Of a DNA stretch of 64,000 bases, positions 31,204-40,332 are shown one piece after another; the first letter of the stretch is position 1; each line of letters begins with the position of its first letter. The translations under genes were made by a program, and so were the position numbers. The DNA is from Chromatocurvus sp964613795 (GTDB lineage: Bacteria > Pseudomonadota > Gammaproteobacteria > Pseudomonadales > Halieaceae). The notes below the pieces were generated by a model, which did no database searches, was not told where the DNA came from, and saw nothing but the letters and a program-made list of their open reading frames with translations. The stretch spans positions 31,323 to 95,322 of the forward strand of contig CAZTJR010000012.1 of the NCBI GenBank assembly GCA_964613795.1, given 5' to 3'.

Positions 31204-32241
31204 ATGCAAATCAAGGAAGCCCTCTCGGTGCTTGCCGAGCGACAGGACCTCAGCCGTGAGGAGATGACATCCGTTATGACCGGCGTCATGTCCGGCAATG
31301 CCACAGATGCGCAGATTGGCGCACTGCTGATGGCCTTGCGCATGAAGGGCGAGACCATCGATGAGATCGCTGCGGCGGCCTCGGTCATGCGCAGCCTGGC
31401 AGTAGCGGTTCCTGTGAGCGGGGACCATCTGGTGGACCTGGTGGGTACCGGCGGCGACGGTGCCAACCTGTTCAACGTCTCCACGGCTGCTACCTTTGTG
31501 GTGGCCGCCGCGGGGGCGCAGGTGGCCAAGCACGGCAATCGCTCGGTCTCCAGCACCAGCGGCAGTTCGGATGTTCTGCAGATACTCGGTGCCCCGCTGG
31601 ACCTGACCCCGGCAGAAGTGGCCCGCGCAATCAACGAGGTAGGCATTGGCTTCCTGTTCGCGCCGGCCTATCACAGCGCCATGCGCCACGCGGTGGGTCC
31701 GCGCCGCGAGTTGGGCCTGCGCACTCTGTTCAATGTTCTGGGTCCGCTGACCAACCCCGCCGGCGTGAAGCGGCAGGTCATTGGTGTGTTCGATGCCGCG
31801 CTGTGCGAACCAATCGCCGCTGCGATGAAAGCGCTGGGCAGCGTGCATGTGCTGGTTGTTCATGGCGACGGCGGTCTCGACGAGATTGCGTTGTCCGGCC
31901 CGACCCGGGTCGCAGAGCTTTGCGACGGTGTGGTGCGCAGCTATGAGATTGCGCCGGAAGACTTCGGCCTGCAGGCGCAGTCTCTCGACGGCTTGTCGGT
32001 GGCCAGCGCCGCGGAATCCGCGGCGCTTATCCGCGCGGCCCTGGGCGGTCAGGCATCTGCAGGCAAGGCGGCTGATCTGATTGCGCTGAACGCCGGTGCC
32101 ACCCTCTATGTCAGCGGTATCGCCGGCAGTATTCGCGATGGAGTGAGGATGGCCGAGGACCTGATCGCCACCGGACAGGCGGGGGAAAAGCTCAAGGCCT
32201 TTGTCGATTTTACGAAACTCATGAGGGAGGAGCGCGAGTGA
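31204..32241 (+). CDS. trpD: Anthranilate phosphoribosyltransferase
   Basis: This 345-aa enzyme transfers phosphoribose from PRPP to anthranilate, the second step of tryptophan synthesis. Visible motifs are the PRPP-binding DLVGTGGDGANLFNVST, KHGNRSVSSTSGSSDVLQ, and NVLGPLTNPA. The ATG at 31204 is 5 bp after the trpG stop. The stop overlaps the trpC start (TGATG), so the three genes are translationally coupled. Confidence 0.97.
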   Translation: MQIKEALSVLAERQDLSREEMTSVMTGVMSGNATDAQIGALLMALRMKGETIDEIAAAASVMRSLAVAVPVSGDHLVDLVGTGGDGANLFNVSTAATFVVAAAGAQVAKHGNRSVSSTSGSSDVLQILGAPLDLTPAEVARAINEVGIGFLFAPAYHSAMRHAVGPRRELGLRTLFNVLGPLTNPAGVKRQVIGVFDAALCEPIAAAMKALGSVHVLVVHGDGGLDEIALSGPTRVAELCDGVVRSYEIAPEDFGLQAQSLDGLSVASAAESAALIRAALGGQASAGKAADLIALNAGATLYVSGIAGSIRDGVRMAEDLIATGQAGEKLKAFVDFTKLMREERE

Positions 32242-33044
32242 TGGCGGCTACCCGCGTCCCCGCTGTACTGCGGGATATTCTGCGTCGAAAGCGTGAGGAG
32301 GTCAGCGAGCGACGTGGCAGGCGATCGTTGGCATCCCTCGAGTCGACGATTACCGAGCAGTCGGCGCCCCGGGGCTTCGCCCGGGCGGTGCAGGACGCTG
32401 CGGGTGAGCCACGCTCCGCGGTTATTGCCGAAATAAAAAAGGCATCGCCCAGTAAGGGCGTCATCCGCCCGGACTTTGATCCACCGCAGATCGCCGCAAG
32501 CTATGAACGCGGCGGTGCCGCCTGCCTGTCGGTGTTGACCGATGTGGACTTTTTCCAGGGCGCCGATGACTATCTTCGTGAGGCCCGCGCTGCCTGCGGG
32601 CTGCCGGTGTTGCGCAAGGATTTCGTCATCGATCCTTATCAGGTGGTGGAGGCCCGCGCTCTCGGTGCCGATGCCATTCTGCTGATCGTTGCGGCTCTGG
32701 AGCAGGAGCAGATGCTCGACCTGGCCGCGGCGGCAACAGAGGTTGGCTGCGACGTGCTGGTGGAAATCCACGACCGCGCCGAGCTGGATCGCGCGCTCGA
32801 CGTGAAATCCAGACTGCTGGGCATCAACAACCGCGATCTGCGTACCTTCACCTCGACACTCGACACGACATTCGCGCTGCTTCCCCATGTGCCTGCCGAC
32901 CGTACCGTGATCACCGAGAGTGCAATACACACCCGAGACGACGTTGCGCGTATGCGGGATGCCGGTGTAAGCGCCTTTCTCGTGGGCGAGGCCTTTATGC
33001 GGGCGAGAGAGCCCGGCGAGAAATTGCGTGAGCTGTTTGCCTGA
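32241..33044 (+). CDS. trpC: Indole-3-glycerol-phosphate synthase
   Basis: This 267-aa TIM-barrel enzyme closes the indole ring from CdRP. Motifs are EIKKASPSKGVIRPDFDP with the catalytic lysine, FFQGADDYL, LPVLRKDFVIDPYQV and LGINNRDLRTF, plus ITESAIHTRDDVARM. It is monofunctional, not fused to TrpF. The ATG at 32241 overlaps the trpD stop. A GTG three bases earlier is also possible. It ends the trp operon and faces the crp gene across 73 bp. Confidence 0.97.
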   Translation: MAATRVPAVLRDILRRKREEVSERRGRRSLASLESTITEQSAPRGFARAVQDAAGEPRSAVIAEIKKASPSKGVIRPDFDPPQIAASYERGGAACLSVLTDVDFFQGADDYLREARAACGLPVLRKDFVIDPYQVVEARALGADAILLIVAALEQEQMLDLAAAATEVGCDVLVEIHDRAELDRALDVKSRLLGINNRDLRTFTSTLDTTFALLPHVPADRTVITESAIHTRDDVARMRDAGVSAFLVGEAFMRAREPGEKLRELFA

Positions 33045-33073
33045 CCAAAAACTGTCTGACCTGGCTTAGCCCT

Positions 33074-33098
33074 CCCGCTGCGCGCGTGGCGCAGGGGG
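33074..33098. terminator. GC-rich hairpin between convergent trpC and crp
   Basis: An inverted repeat CTGCGC/GCGCAG (33078-33083 and 33089-33094), extended by CCC/GGG pairs, lies between the ends of trpC and crp. There is no T tract on either side, so it is at best a weak or factor-dependent terminator. Confidence 0.3.
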
Positions 33099-33117
33099 CG
33101 TTGCCTGCCACACTGGC

Positions 33118-33765
33118 TCAGCGGGTGCCGTACACCACAATGGTCTTGCCCGACACGGACACCAGCCCGTTTTCATCCAGCGCCTTGAGCACGCGCCCGG
33201 CCATTTCCCGGGAGCAGCCCGCGATCTTGCCCAGCTCCTGACGGGTAATCTTGATCTGCATGCCATCGGGATGGGTCATGGCATCGGGCTGCTTGCTCAG
33301 GTCGAGCAGGGTATGGGCGATGCGCCCGGACACGTCGACAAAGGCGAGGTCGCGTAGCTTTACCGTGGTGCGTCGCAGGCGCACGGCCATCTGGCGGGCG
33401 ATGGAGAACAGAATGTCGGGGAAACGATCCTTGATCTGCAGAAAGCGTTCGTAGGAAATCTCTGCCACGACACAGTGCGTGCGAGCCTCTACAAAGGCGC
33501 TGCGCTCCTGCTCACTGTCGTCAAAAAGCCCCATCTCGCCAAAGAAATCCGCCATGTTCAGATAGCTGACGACCATCTTGTGGTCTTCGTCGTCCTCGTC
33601 CTGGACCAGCACCGAAACTGAGCCGTCGAGAATCAGAAACAGACGATCACTGGCCTCACCCTGTTCGACAATGACGCTTTTTGCCTTGTATTCCTTGTTC
33701 TGGCAAAAACGGAGAAATTGCTCAATGTTCGGCAGGGCATTGATCACCTGAGGCCTGAGAACCAT
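33118..33765 (-). CDS. crp: cAMP receptor protein (Crp/Vfr)
   Basis: This 215-aa transcription factor has an N-terminal cyclic-nucleotide domain with FFGEMGLFDDSEQERSAFVE, including the RS pair that contacts cAMP phosphate. The C-terminal helix-turn-helix ITRQELGKIAGCSREMAGRV keeps the RE..GR recognition residues of E. coli CRP. I use the ATG at 33765, with AGGTGA upstream. A GTG 12 bp earlier is possible. It lies beside trpC and an osmC-like gene, as vfr does in Pseudomonas. Vfr-type regulators often control type IV pili, so a link with the pilus operon here is conceivable but not shown. Confidence 0.94.
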   Translation of the reverse strand: MVLRPQVINALPNIEQFLRFCQNKEYKAKSVIVEQGEASDRLFLILDGSVSVLVQDEDDEDHKMVVSYLNMADFFGEMGLFDDSEQERSAFVEARTHCVVAEISYERFLQIKDRFPDILFSIARQMAVRLRRTTVKLRDLAFVDVSGRIAHTLLDLSKQPDAMTHPDGMQIKITRQELGKIAGCSREMAGRVLKALDENGLVSVSGKTIVVYGTR

Positions 33766-33884
33766 GGATACTGTCACCTGTGTCTACAAAAGCGACTCGA
33801 TGATAACCCACGGCGGCGGCGAGTAAAAATGGTTTAGACTAACGCTTTTGGGTGCAAGGCACCGATCATTCCGGGGAGCGATAA

Positions 33885-34322
33885 ATGCAGGCAACGGTGA
33901 AGTGGCTAGACGGCGCAATGTTTGTGGGCGAGTCGGGCAGTGGACACACGGTGGTGATGGATGGGCCAGAGGATCTGGGCGGGCGCAACCACGCAGTGCG
34001 GCCGATGGAAATGCTGTTGCTGGGCACCGGCGGCTGCTCCATCTACGATGTGCTGAGCATGCTCAGAAAGTCGCGTCAGGCGGTAACCGACTGCCGGGTG
34101 GAACTGCAGGCAGAGCGGGCCGACGCCGTACCTGCGGTGTTCACCCGCATCAACATGCATTTCGTGGTGACCGGGTATGCATTGAAAGAAAGCCAGGTTC
34201 AGCGTGCCGTGGAACTGTCGGCAGAAAAATACTGCTCCGCCTCAATCATGCTGGGTGCGGCAGGGGTCGAGATTACCCATAGCCTGGAGATCGTGGCAGC
34301 TGACGCGCCTCAAACCCAGTAA
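33885..34322 (+). CDS. OsmC-family protein
   Basis: This 145-aa OsmC/YhfA-like protein has the two conserved cysteines, in GTGGCSIYDVLSMLRKS and EKYCSASIML. OsmC proteins reduce organic hydroperoxides through these thiols. The YhfA branch is of less certain function and is found beside crp in many gammaproteobacteria, as here. GGGGAG precedes the ATG. The gene is divergent from crp, and its end overlaps the end of convergent coq7 by 13 bp. Confidence 0.9.
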   Translation: MQATVKWLDGAMFVGESGSGHTVVMDGPEDLGGRNHAVRPMEMLLLGTGGCSIYDVLSMLRKSRQAVTDCRVELQAERADAVPAVFTRINMHFVVTGYALKESQVQRAVELSAEKYCSASIMLGAAGVEITHSLEIVAADAPQTQ

Positions 34323-35059
34323 CTGCTGCGCGTCATGACCTGTGACACCCGCGTCATGACCTCCTTTACCGGCCGCGGGAAATCTGTGCCGCCGGCGGCC
34401 AAGGCATTGTCGCCATGGCGCTGCTCGTCTTCCAGCATCTGCTGGAGAATCAGCCGGGACTTGCGGTCATCGTCTGGCAGCTGGCGCAAATGCTCCTTGA
34501 GGTGAGTGCAGACACGCTCTTCCGTGGCGGCCACAAAGCCGAGGCTCACCTTGTCACCAATCGCGCCGGCGACCGCGCCCAGCGTAAAGGACAGGCCATA
34601 CCAGGCCGGGTTGAGGGCACTCGGACGACTGTCTAGCTCCTGCAGTCGCTCGGCGCACCAGACAAGATGGTCGATTTCCTCTGCTGCAGCCTCGCGCATC
34701 TCCTCGCGCACGGTGGGCAGACGCGCCGTCAGAGCCTGGCCCTGATATAGGGCCTGGGCGCAGACTTCGCCCGTGTGGTTGACGCGCATGAGAGCGGCAA
34801 CGTGGCGCCGCTCGCGCTCGCTGAGCAGTGCTTCGCTGTGACCGCTGGCGGGAGATTCTCGTCCCGCACTGTTGCCACGGTTGGCCAGTGTGCGCATCAC
34901 CGTGTCGGCCTCGCTGATCACGCGGTCCAGCAGCGACAGCCTGCGACCTTGCGGCTGGCGGCTGGCGCCGACGTGCTCGCTGGAGGCATCGCCGGCATCT
35001 TTACGGGAGTGGCTGCGTGTGCTGTTATCGGCGGCGCGGCTGGTATCACTCACGTGCAT
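34310..35059 (-). CDS. coq7: Demethoxyubiquinone hydroxylase (Coq7-type)
   Basis: This 249-aa carboxylate-bridged diiron hydroxylase adds the last ring hydroxyl in ubiquinone synthesis. Iron ligands are in MRVNHTGEVCAQ, AAAEEIDHLVWC, VAATEERVCTH and LEDEQRHGDNA. The N-terminal 50 residues are polar and low in complexity, so the true start could be later. I choose ATG 35059, with GAGGAC directly upstream and 19 bp behind purD. Coq7 replaces UbiF in Pseudomonas-like bacteria. Confidence 0.93.
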   Translation of the reverse strand: MHVSDTSRAADNSTRSHSRKDAGDASSEHVGASRQPQGRRLSLLDRVISEADTVMRTLANRGNSAGRESPASGHSEALLSERERRHVAALMRVNHTGEVCAQALYQGQALTARLPTVREEMREAAAEEIDHLVWCAERLQELDSRPSALNPAWYGLSFTLGAVAGAIGDKVSLGFVAATEERVCTHLKEHLRQLPDDDRKSRLILQQMLEDEQRHGDNALAAGGTDFPRPVKEVMTRVSQVMTRSSYWV

Positions 35060-35078
35060 GTCCTCGAGAACCTGATCG

Positions 35079-36362
35079 TTAACTATAGCGTGCGAGGGCT
35101 CGCCAGCCAATGTCGTGTCGCACCAGCATACCCGGCCACTGTATATCCTCGATCGCCTGGTAGCAGCGCTCCCGCGCGACCCTGATATCCTCGCCCAGGG
35201 CGGTGACGCAGAGTACGCGCCCGCCATTGGTGACCACGGCATCGCCCGATACGCTGGTGCCGGCATGGAAGACCTTGACCTCCTCGGACCAGGCAGCGTC
35301 GAGTCCGCTAATGGTATCTCCCTTGCGATAAGACCCCGGGTAACCCTCGGCGGCGAGGACCACGCCGATAGCGCAGCGCGTATCCCAGTCAATCACGGCC
35401 TTGTCCAGTTCGCCATCCAGGGCCTGGTCGCACAGGAACAGCAGATCGGAGCGCAGACGCATGAGCACTGGCTGGGTCTCCGGATCGCCGAAGCGACAGT
35501 TGAACTCAATCACTTTTGGTGTGCCATCGGCGGTGATCATCAAGCCGGCGTATAAAAAGCCGGTATAGGGCGTGCCTTCTGCTGCCATGCCGCGCACGGT
35601 GGGCAGAATGACTTCATTCATTATCCGCTCATGGGTAATGGCGTCCACCACCGGTGCCGGTGAGTAGGCCCCCATGCCGCCAGTGTTTGGCCCGGTGTCG
35701 CCTTCACCGATGCGCTTGTGGTCCTGGCTGGTGGCTAGCGGCAGGACGTTGCTGCCGTCCGCCATGACAATAAAGCTGGCCTCCTCGCCATCGAGGAATT
35801 CCTCAATGACCACTCGTGCACCTGCGGCGCCCAGGGCATTCCCCGCCAGCATGTCGGTGACCGCGGCCTCCGCCTCATTCAGTGTGGTCGCTACCACCAC
35901 GCCCTTGCCCGCGGCCAGGCCATCGGCCTTGACGACAATCGGTGCGCCCCGTTCGCGCAGGTAGTCCAGTGCCGGCTGTAGTTCGGTAAAGCAGGCATAG
36001 GCCGCGGTGGGAATGCCGTGGCGATCGAGAAAAGCCTTGGTGAAGGATTTGGAGCCCTCAAGCTGTGCCGCCGCCGCACTGGGGCCAAAGCAGCGCAGGC
36101 CGCGCTGGGCGAAAAAATCCACGACGCCATCCACCAGCGGCGCTTCGGGGCCGACCAGGGTGAGGGCAACGTCGTGTCCCTTGGCGAAATCAGCGAGGGC
36201 GGCGAAATCCCTGGGGTCCAGGGAAACGTTCTGCACCCCTGGTTCGCGGGCCGTGCCGGCATTGCCGGGTGCCACATAGACAGTCGCGACGCGCGGTGAT
36301 GCCGCTAGTTTCCAGGCAAGCGCGTGCTCGCGCCCGCCACCGCCCAATACCAGTACATTCAT
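35079..36362 (-). CDS. purD: Phosphoribosylamine-glycine ligase
   Basis: This 427-aa ATP-grasp enzyme joins glycine to phosphoribosylamine in purine synthesis. It opens MNVLVLGGGGREHALAWKL. It has IVVKADGLAAGKGVVVA, EEFLDGEEASFIVMADG and the metal-binding VIEFNCRFGDPETQ. The ATG at 36362 gives the family length, and longer in-frame extensions are not supported. It follows purH by 22 bp in the same direction, a common pairing. Confidence 0.97.
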   Translation of the reverse strand: MNVLVLGGGGREHALAWKLAASPRVATVYVAPGNAGTAREPGVQNVSLDPRDFAALADFAKGHDVALTLVGPEAPLVDGVVDFFAQRGLRCFGPSAAAAQLEGSKSFTKAFLDRHGIPTAAYACFTELQPALDYLRERGAPIVVKADGLAAGKGVVVATTLNEAEAAVTDMLAGNALGAAGARVVIEEFLDGEEASFIVMADGSNVLPLATSQDHKRIGEGDTGPNTGGMGAYSPAPVVDAITHERIMNEVILPTVRGMAAEGTPYTGFLYAGLMITADGTPKVIEFNCRFGDPETQPVLMRLRSDLLFLCDQALDGELDKAVIDWDTRCAIGVVLAAEGYPGSYRKGDTISGLDAAWSEEVKVFHAGTSVSGDAVVTNGGRVLCVTALGEDIRVARERCYQAIEDIQWPGMLVRHDIGWRALARYS

Positions 36363-36384
36363 GGCTGCTGTGTCCTGCTGTTGA

Positions 36385-37959
36385 TCAGTGCCGGAAGTGG
36401 CGCATGCCGGTGAAGACCATGGCGATGCCGTGCTCATCGGCGGCGGCAATCACCTCGTCGTCCCGCATGGAGCCTCCGGGCTGGATGATGGCGCTGACGC
36501 CCGCCGCCGCGGCGTTGTCAATGCCGTCCCGGAAGGGGAAGAAGGCATCCGACGCCATGACGGAACCGCTGACAACCAGGCCTGCCTGCTCGGCTTTGAT
36601 AATGCCGATACGTGCCGAGTTAACGCGGCTCATCTGGCCCGCTCCGACACCGATAGTCTGGCCCTGGCGGGCGTAGATGATGGCGTTGGACTTGACGTAT
36701 TTCGCCACTTTCCAGGCAAACAGCAGGTCCTGCAGCTGCCCTGCGTCGGGTTGAACGCGGCTGACGAGCCGCAGATCGTCCTCGGTGACGCGGCCGAGGT
36801 CGCGATCCTGTACCAGCAGGCCGCCGCTTACGCGTTTGAAATCCCGGTCCGCAACGACGTTGCCGAATGTACCGCAGGCCAGCAGCCGTACGTTCTTCTT
36901 GCTGGCGACAGCATCCGCGGCCGCGTCACTGATCCGGGGGGCGATGATCACTTCGACAAACTGCTGCTCGACAATGCAGCGTGCGGTATCGGAATCCAGC
37001 TCACGATTGAAGGCGATGATGCCGCCAAAGGCGGATTCGGGGTCGGTGGCGAAGGCTCGCTGATAGGCTTCGAGCAGCGTGTCGGCGCTGGCCACGCCAC
37101 AGGGGTTGGCGTGCTTGACGATAACGCAGGTCGCTTCACTGAACGTCTTGACGCACTCCAGTGCGGCGTCGGTGTCAGCAACGTTGTTGTAAGACAGCGC
37201 CTTGCCCTGTATCTGGCGGGCGGTCGCAATACAGGCTCCGTCAGGCTTGTGTTCCCGGTAAAAGGCGGCCCGCTGGTGCGGGTTCTCGCCATAGCGCATG
37301 GTCTGCACCTGCTCGAACTGCAGGTTGACGGTGCGTGGGAAGTCTTCGCTGCTGCCTTTCACCCGGGTGCCCAGATAATTGGCGATGGCGCCGTCGTAGG
37401 CGGCCGTGTGCTCGTAGGCGCGCACAGCCAGATCGAAGCGGGTCTCCAGGCACGTGGCGCCTTCATTGGCTCGCATTTCCTCAAGCACGCGCACGTAGTC
37501 GTCGCTCTGGGTCACGATAGTCACAAAGGGGTGGTTCTTGGCCGCCGCGCGCACCATGGTAGGTCCACCGATATCGATATTCTCGATGGCGTCTTCCAGG
37601 CTGCAGTCTGATCGCGCGATGGTCTGCTCAAAGGGGTAGAGATTGACGACCACCATGTCGATCGGCGCGATACCGTGCTCACCCATCACCGCATCATCCT
37701 GGCCGCGACGGCCGAGAATACCGCCGTGGACCCGGGGGTGTAGCGTCTTGACGCGGCCGTCCATCATCTCGGGGAAGCCGGTATAGTCCGACACCTCAGT
37801 GACGTCGAGGCCGGCGTCACTGAGAAGTTGGTAGGTGCCGCCGGTGGACAGCAGCTCCACCTTCATATCGCGCAATGCCTGCGCAAAGTCGACAATGCCG
37901 GTCTTGTCGGAAACGCTGATCAGGGCGCGTCTGACGGGTATCAGGGACGATGTGGTCAT
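36385..37959 (-). CDS. purH: Bifunctional AICAR transformylase / IMP cyclohydrolase
   Basis: This 524-aa enzyme carries out the last two steps of IMP synthesis. The N-terminal cyclohydrolase (MGS-like) domain shows SVSDKTGIVDFAQAL and TLHPRVHGGILGRR. The C-terminal transformylase has CVIVKHANPCGVAS (catalytic KH) and SDAFFPFRDGIDNAAAAG. The length is standard. It lies between fis and purD on the minus strand, 15 bp after fis. Confidence 0.98.
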   Translation of the reverse strand: MTTSSLIPVRRALISVSDKTGIVDFAQALRDMKVELLSTGGTYQLLSDAGLDVTEVSDYTGFPEMMDGRVKTLHPRVHGGILGRRGQDDAVMGEHGIAPIDMVVVNLYPFEQTIARSDCSLEDAIENIDIGGPTMVRAAAKNHPFVTIVTQSDDYVRVLEEMRANEGATCLETRFDLAVRAYEHTAAYDGAIANYLGTRVKGSSEDFPRTVNLQFEQVQTMRYGENPHQRAAFYREHKPDGACIATARQIQGKALSYNNVADTDAALECVKTFSEATCVIVKHANPCGVASADTLLEAYQRAFATDPESAFGGIIAFNRELDSDTARCIVEQQFVEVIIAPRISDAAADAVASKKNVRLLACGTFGNVVADRDFKRVSGGLLVQDRDLGRVTEDDLRLVSRVQPDAGQLQDLLFAWKVAKYVKSNAIIYARQGQTIGVGAGQMSRVNSARIGIIKAEQAGLVVSGSVMASDAFFPFRDGIDNAAAAGVSAIIQPGGSMRDDEVIAAADEHGIAMVFTGMRHFRH

Positions 37960-37974
37960 GAGTGATTCGGGGCC

Positions 37975-38352
37975 TTATGGGCTATCGGATGAAATGTTGT
38001 ACTGGCGCAGCTTCTTGCGCAGGGTGCCGCGATTGAGCCCGAGCAGCTCTGCGGCGCGGGTCTGGTTGTGGCGCGTGTAGACCATGACCTCGCGCAGGAG
38101 CGGTGGTTCCACCTGAGACAGCACCAGCTGGTAGAAATCGGTGGTGGGCTCACCATCGATTTCTTCAAGATACTGTCTGACGCAGGCGCTGACCGTCTCG
38201 TGAAGAAGTCCGCCGCGCGTTTCTGACGGAGCGGCGCTGCCATTCAGCGAGCCTGTCGTCGCGGCGCCTGTCGGCGCCTGGCGAACAGTCTGCACGTCTG
38301 TGCAGGCGCTGCCGCCCTGGCCTTTCGATGGTGTCGAGCTTGGCCGCGTCAT
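37975..38352 (-). CDS. fis: DNA-binding protein Fis
   Basis: This 125-aa nucleoid protein has the C-terminal Fis helix-turn-helix NQTRAAELLGLNRGTLRKKL preceded by VEPPLLREVMVYTRH. The first ~50 residues are a serine/threonine/glycine-rich extension not present in the 98-aa E. coli protein. The ATG overlaps the dusB stop. The dusB-fis order is the classical enterobacterial and pseudomonad operon. Fis normally activates rRNA promoters and shapes the chromosome. Confidence 0.95.
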   Translation of the reverse strand: MTRPSSTPSKGQGGSACTDVQTVRQAPTGAATTGSLNGSAAPSETRGGLLHETVSACVRQYLEEIDGEPTTDFYQLVLSQVEPPLLREVMVYTRHNQTRAAELLGLNRGTLRKKLRQYNISSDSP

Positions 38353-39341
38353 GCCGCGAGCGCCTGCCTGGATTGCGACGCCTGGCTGAACAGCTCCCGG
38401 ATCACGGCGAGCTGGTCGGCGGGAGCCTGCAGGGAGTTGAATCGGCGGCGCGCATCCGTGCCCAGCCCGGCCGCATCGGCATACCAGCCTACGTGCTTGC
38501 GCGCGATGCGCACGCCCATGAGTTCACCATAAAACCGATGCAGCTCTCCCAGATGCTGGCTCAGGACCGCCAGCCGTTCGTCGGTCGACGGCGCGGGTGT
38601 CAGCCTTCCATGCTGGATAAAGTCGGCGATCTGTCCGCACAGCCAGGGCTGCCCCTGCGCGGCGCGACCGATCATGACGCCTGCCGCGCCGGTGTGGGCC
38701 AGAACCTCGGCAGCCCGCTGCGGACTGTCTATGTCACCGTTAGCCCATACAGGAATCGCCACCGCCGCGGCAATGCGGGCAATCGTGTCGTATTCCGCCT
38801 CACCGCGAAACGCGCAGGCCCGAGTGCGGCCATGTACCGCCAGTGCCGCGATACCACTGTCTTCGGCGATGCGTGCGATGGTCACGCCATTGCGCGCTTC
38901 CGGACGGGTGCCGGTGCGGATCTTCAGCGTGACCGGTACATCGACAGCTGTAACGACCGCTCTGAGAATGTCGGCCACCAGTGCCTCGTCGGCCAACAAT
39001 GCGGATCCTGCCGCCTTGCGACAGACTTTCTTCGCGGGGCAGCCCATGTTGATGTCGATAATCTGCGCGCCCAGCGCCACGTTGTAGCGCGCGGCGGCGG
39101 CCATCGCCTCGGGGTCATTGCCCACAATCTGCACCGCACGCGGCATGACTTCAGCGTCATGACGGCTGCGCAGCTGGGTCTTGCGCGAGTTGCGCAGACG
39201 CGGGTCGGAGCCGATCATCTCGGCCACGGCGAGACCGGCGCCATAACGCAGGCAAAGACGCCGGAAAGGAAGGTCGGTTACCCCGGCCATCGGAGCGAGG
39301 GCCACGGGCGTTGCCAGCTTGTGGGGGCCGATCTGAAACAT
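38349..39341 (-). CDS. dusB: tRNA-dihydrouridine synthase B
   Basis: This 330-aa FMN-dependent TIM-barrel enzyme reduces uridine in tRNA D-loops. Motifs are VALAPMAGVTDLPFRRLC at the start, the FMN site and the catalytic cysteine in INMGCPAKKVCRKAAGS, then GRTRACAFRGEAEYD and GVMIGRAAQGQPWLCGQI. It is the first gene of the dusB-fis pair and lies 91 bp downstream of prmA. Confidence 0.97.
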   Translation of the reverse strand: MFQIGPHKLATPVALAPMAGVTDLPFRRLCLRYGAGLAVAEMIGSDPRLRNSRKTQLRSRHDAEVMPRAVQIVGNDPEAMAAAARYNVALGAQIIDINMGCPAKKVCRKAAGSALLADEALVADILRAVVTAVDVPVTLKIRTGTRPEARNGVTIARIAEDSGIAALAVHGRTRACAFRGEAEYDTIARIAAAVAIPVWANGDIDSPQRAAEVLAHTGAAGVMIGRAAQGQPWLCGQIADFIQHGRLTPAPSTDERLAVLSQHLGELHRFYGELMGVRIARKHVGWYADAAGLGTDARRRFNSLQAPADQLAVIRELFSQASQSRQALAA

Positions 39342-39432
39342 GCGCCACGACTGTCCGTTTGCGGACGCGACATGATACGCGAGCGCCGGTTGCGGATAAA
39401 GCGGCGCTGGTCAGAAAATCGCCAGCCCGGAG

Positions 39433-40326
39433 TCAGCTCATGGGAAGTCGGCCCTGCAGGCAGACCCAGTCGTCCTGCTCCCCGCTAACCCTAAGGCTGA
39501 TATCCGATTGATAGTGAGCGATGACCTCGTCGGCTTGCGAGGCCAGCAGCCCGGACAGTAGCAAGGTGCCTCCCGGGCGCAGGAAGGCGAGCAGGGTGGC
39601 GGACAGTGACAGGAGCGGCCCAGCGAGAATATTCGCCAGCACAAGGTCTGATCTGCCCCGCCAGGGTGCATCGTCGTAGTCTCCGGGCAGGGCAACCTGC
39701 AGGCTGGCCTCAGCGATGCTATTGCGGGATGCGTTATCCCTCGTGGCTACTAGTGCCTGGGGGTCATTGTCGACACACAGCAGACGCTGCGCACCCAGAC
39801 GACCCGCCGCTACCGCCAGAATGCCCGAGCCGCAGCCGTAGTCGACCACATGGGCCTGGTCGAGGGGCAGGGTGTCCAGTGCAGTCAGGCACAGCGCTGT
39901 CGTGGGATGTGTGCCGGTGCCGAACGCCAGCCCGGGGTCAAGCAGGAGGGTGATGGCATCTGGCTGCGGTGGCTGCAGCCAGCTCGGGCAGACCCATAGC
40001 CGGCGCCCGAACTGCATGGGGCGGTAGTGCTGCATCCACTCCCGTTCCCAGTCTTTGTCCTCGAGTATTTCCACACGCTGATTGCAGCGCGAGAGCAGCG
40101 CCGGATCGAGTTCAGCCAGTACGGCATCTATGTCGGCATCGGCGGGGAACAGGCCGGTGAGCCTGGTTTCCCGCCATAGCGGCATTTCGCCGACCCCCGG
40201 CTCCAGTAGCGGCTGGTCGGCGTTATCCTCAAGCGTCACCGCGACGGCACCCGCCGCCAGCAGCCGGCTTTCCAGCACCGCACTGGAGGCCGGGTCGGTG
40301 TCCAGTCGCAGCTGCAGCCAGCTCAT
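39433..40326 (-). CDS. prmA: Ribosomal protein L11 methyltransferase
   Basis: This 297-aa SAM-dependent enzyme trimethylates ribosomal protein L11. Its N-terminal substrate domain starts MSWLQLRLDTDPASSAVLES. The methyltransferase domain has LDPGLAFGTGTHPTTALCL, VVDYGCGSGILAVAAGRLGA and DLVLANILAGPLL (the NPPY-like position reads NILA, as in the family). It is 6 bp downstream of accC, so it belongs to the acc operon transcript. Confidence 0.97.
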   Translation of the reverse strand: MSWLQLRLDTDPASSAVLESRLLAAGAVAVTLEDNADQPLLEPGVGEMPLWRETRLTGLFPADADIDAVLAELDPALLSRCNQRVEILEDKDWEREWMQHYRPMQFGRRLWVCPSWLQPPQPDAITLLLDPGLAFGTGTHPTTALCLTALDTLPLDQAHVVDYGCGSGILAVAAGRLGAQRLLCVDNDPQALVATRDNASRNSIAEASLQVALPGDYDDAPWRGRSDLVLANILAGPLLSLSATLLAFLRPGGTLLLSGLLASQADEVIAHYQSDISLRVSGEQDDWVCLQGRLPMS

Positions 40327-40332
40327 GCGTGC

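Noticed and set aside
33848..34282. Long plus-strand frame overlapping the OsmC gene
   Set aside because: It is the shifted frame of the OsmC-family gene, with arginine/glycine-rich composition and no family features.
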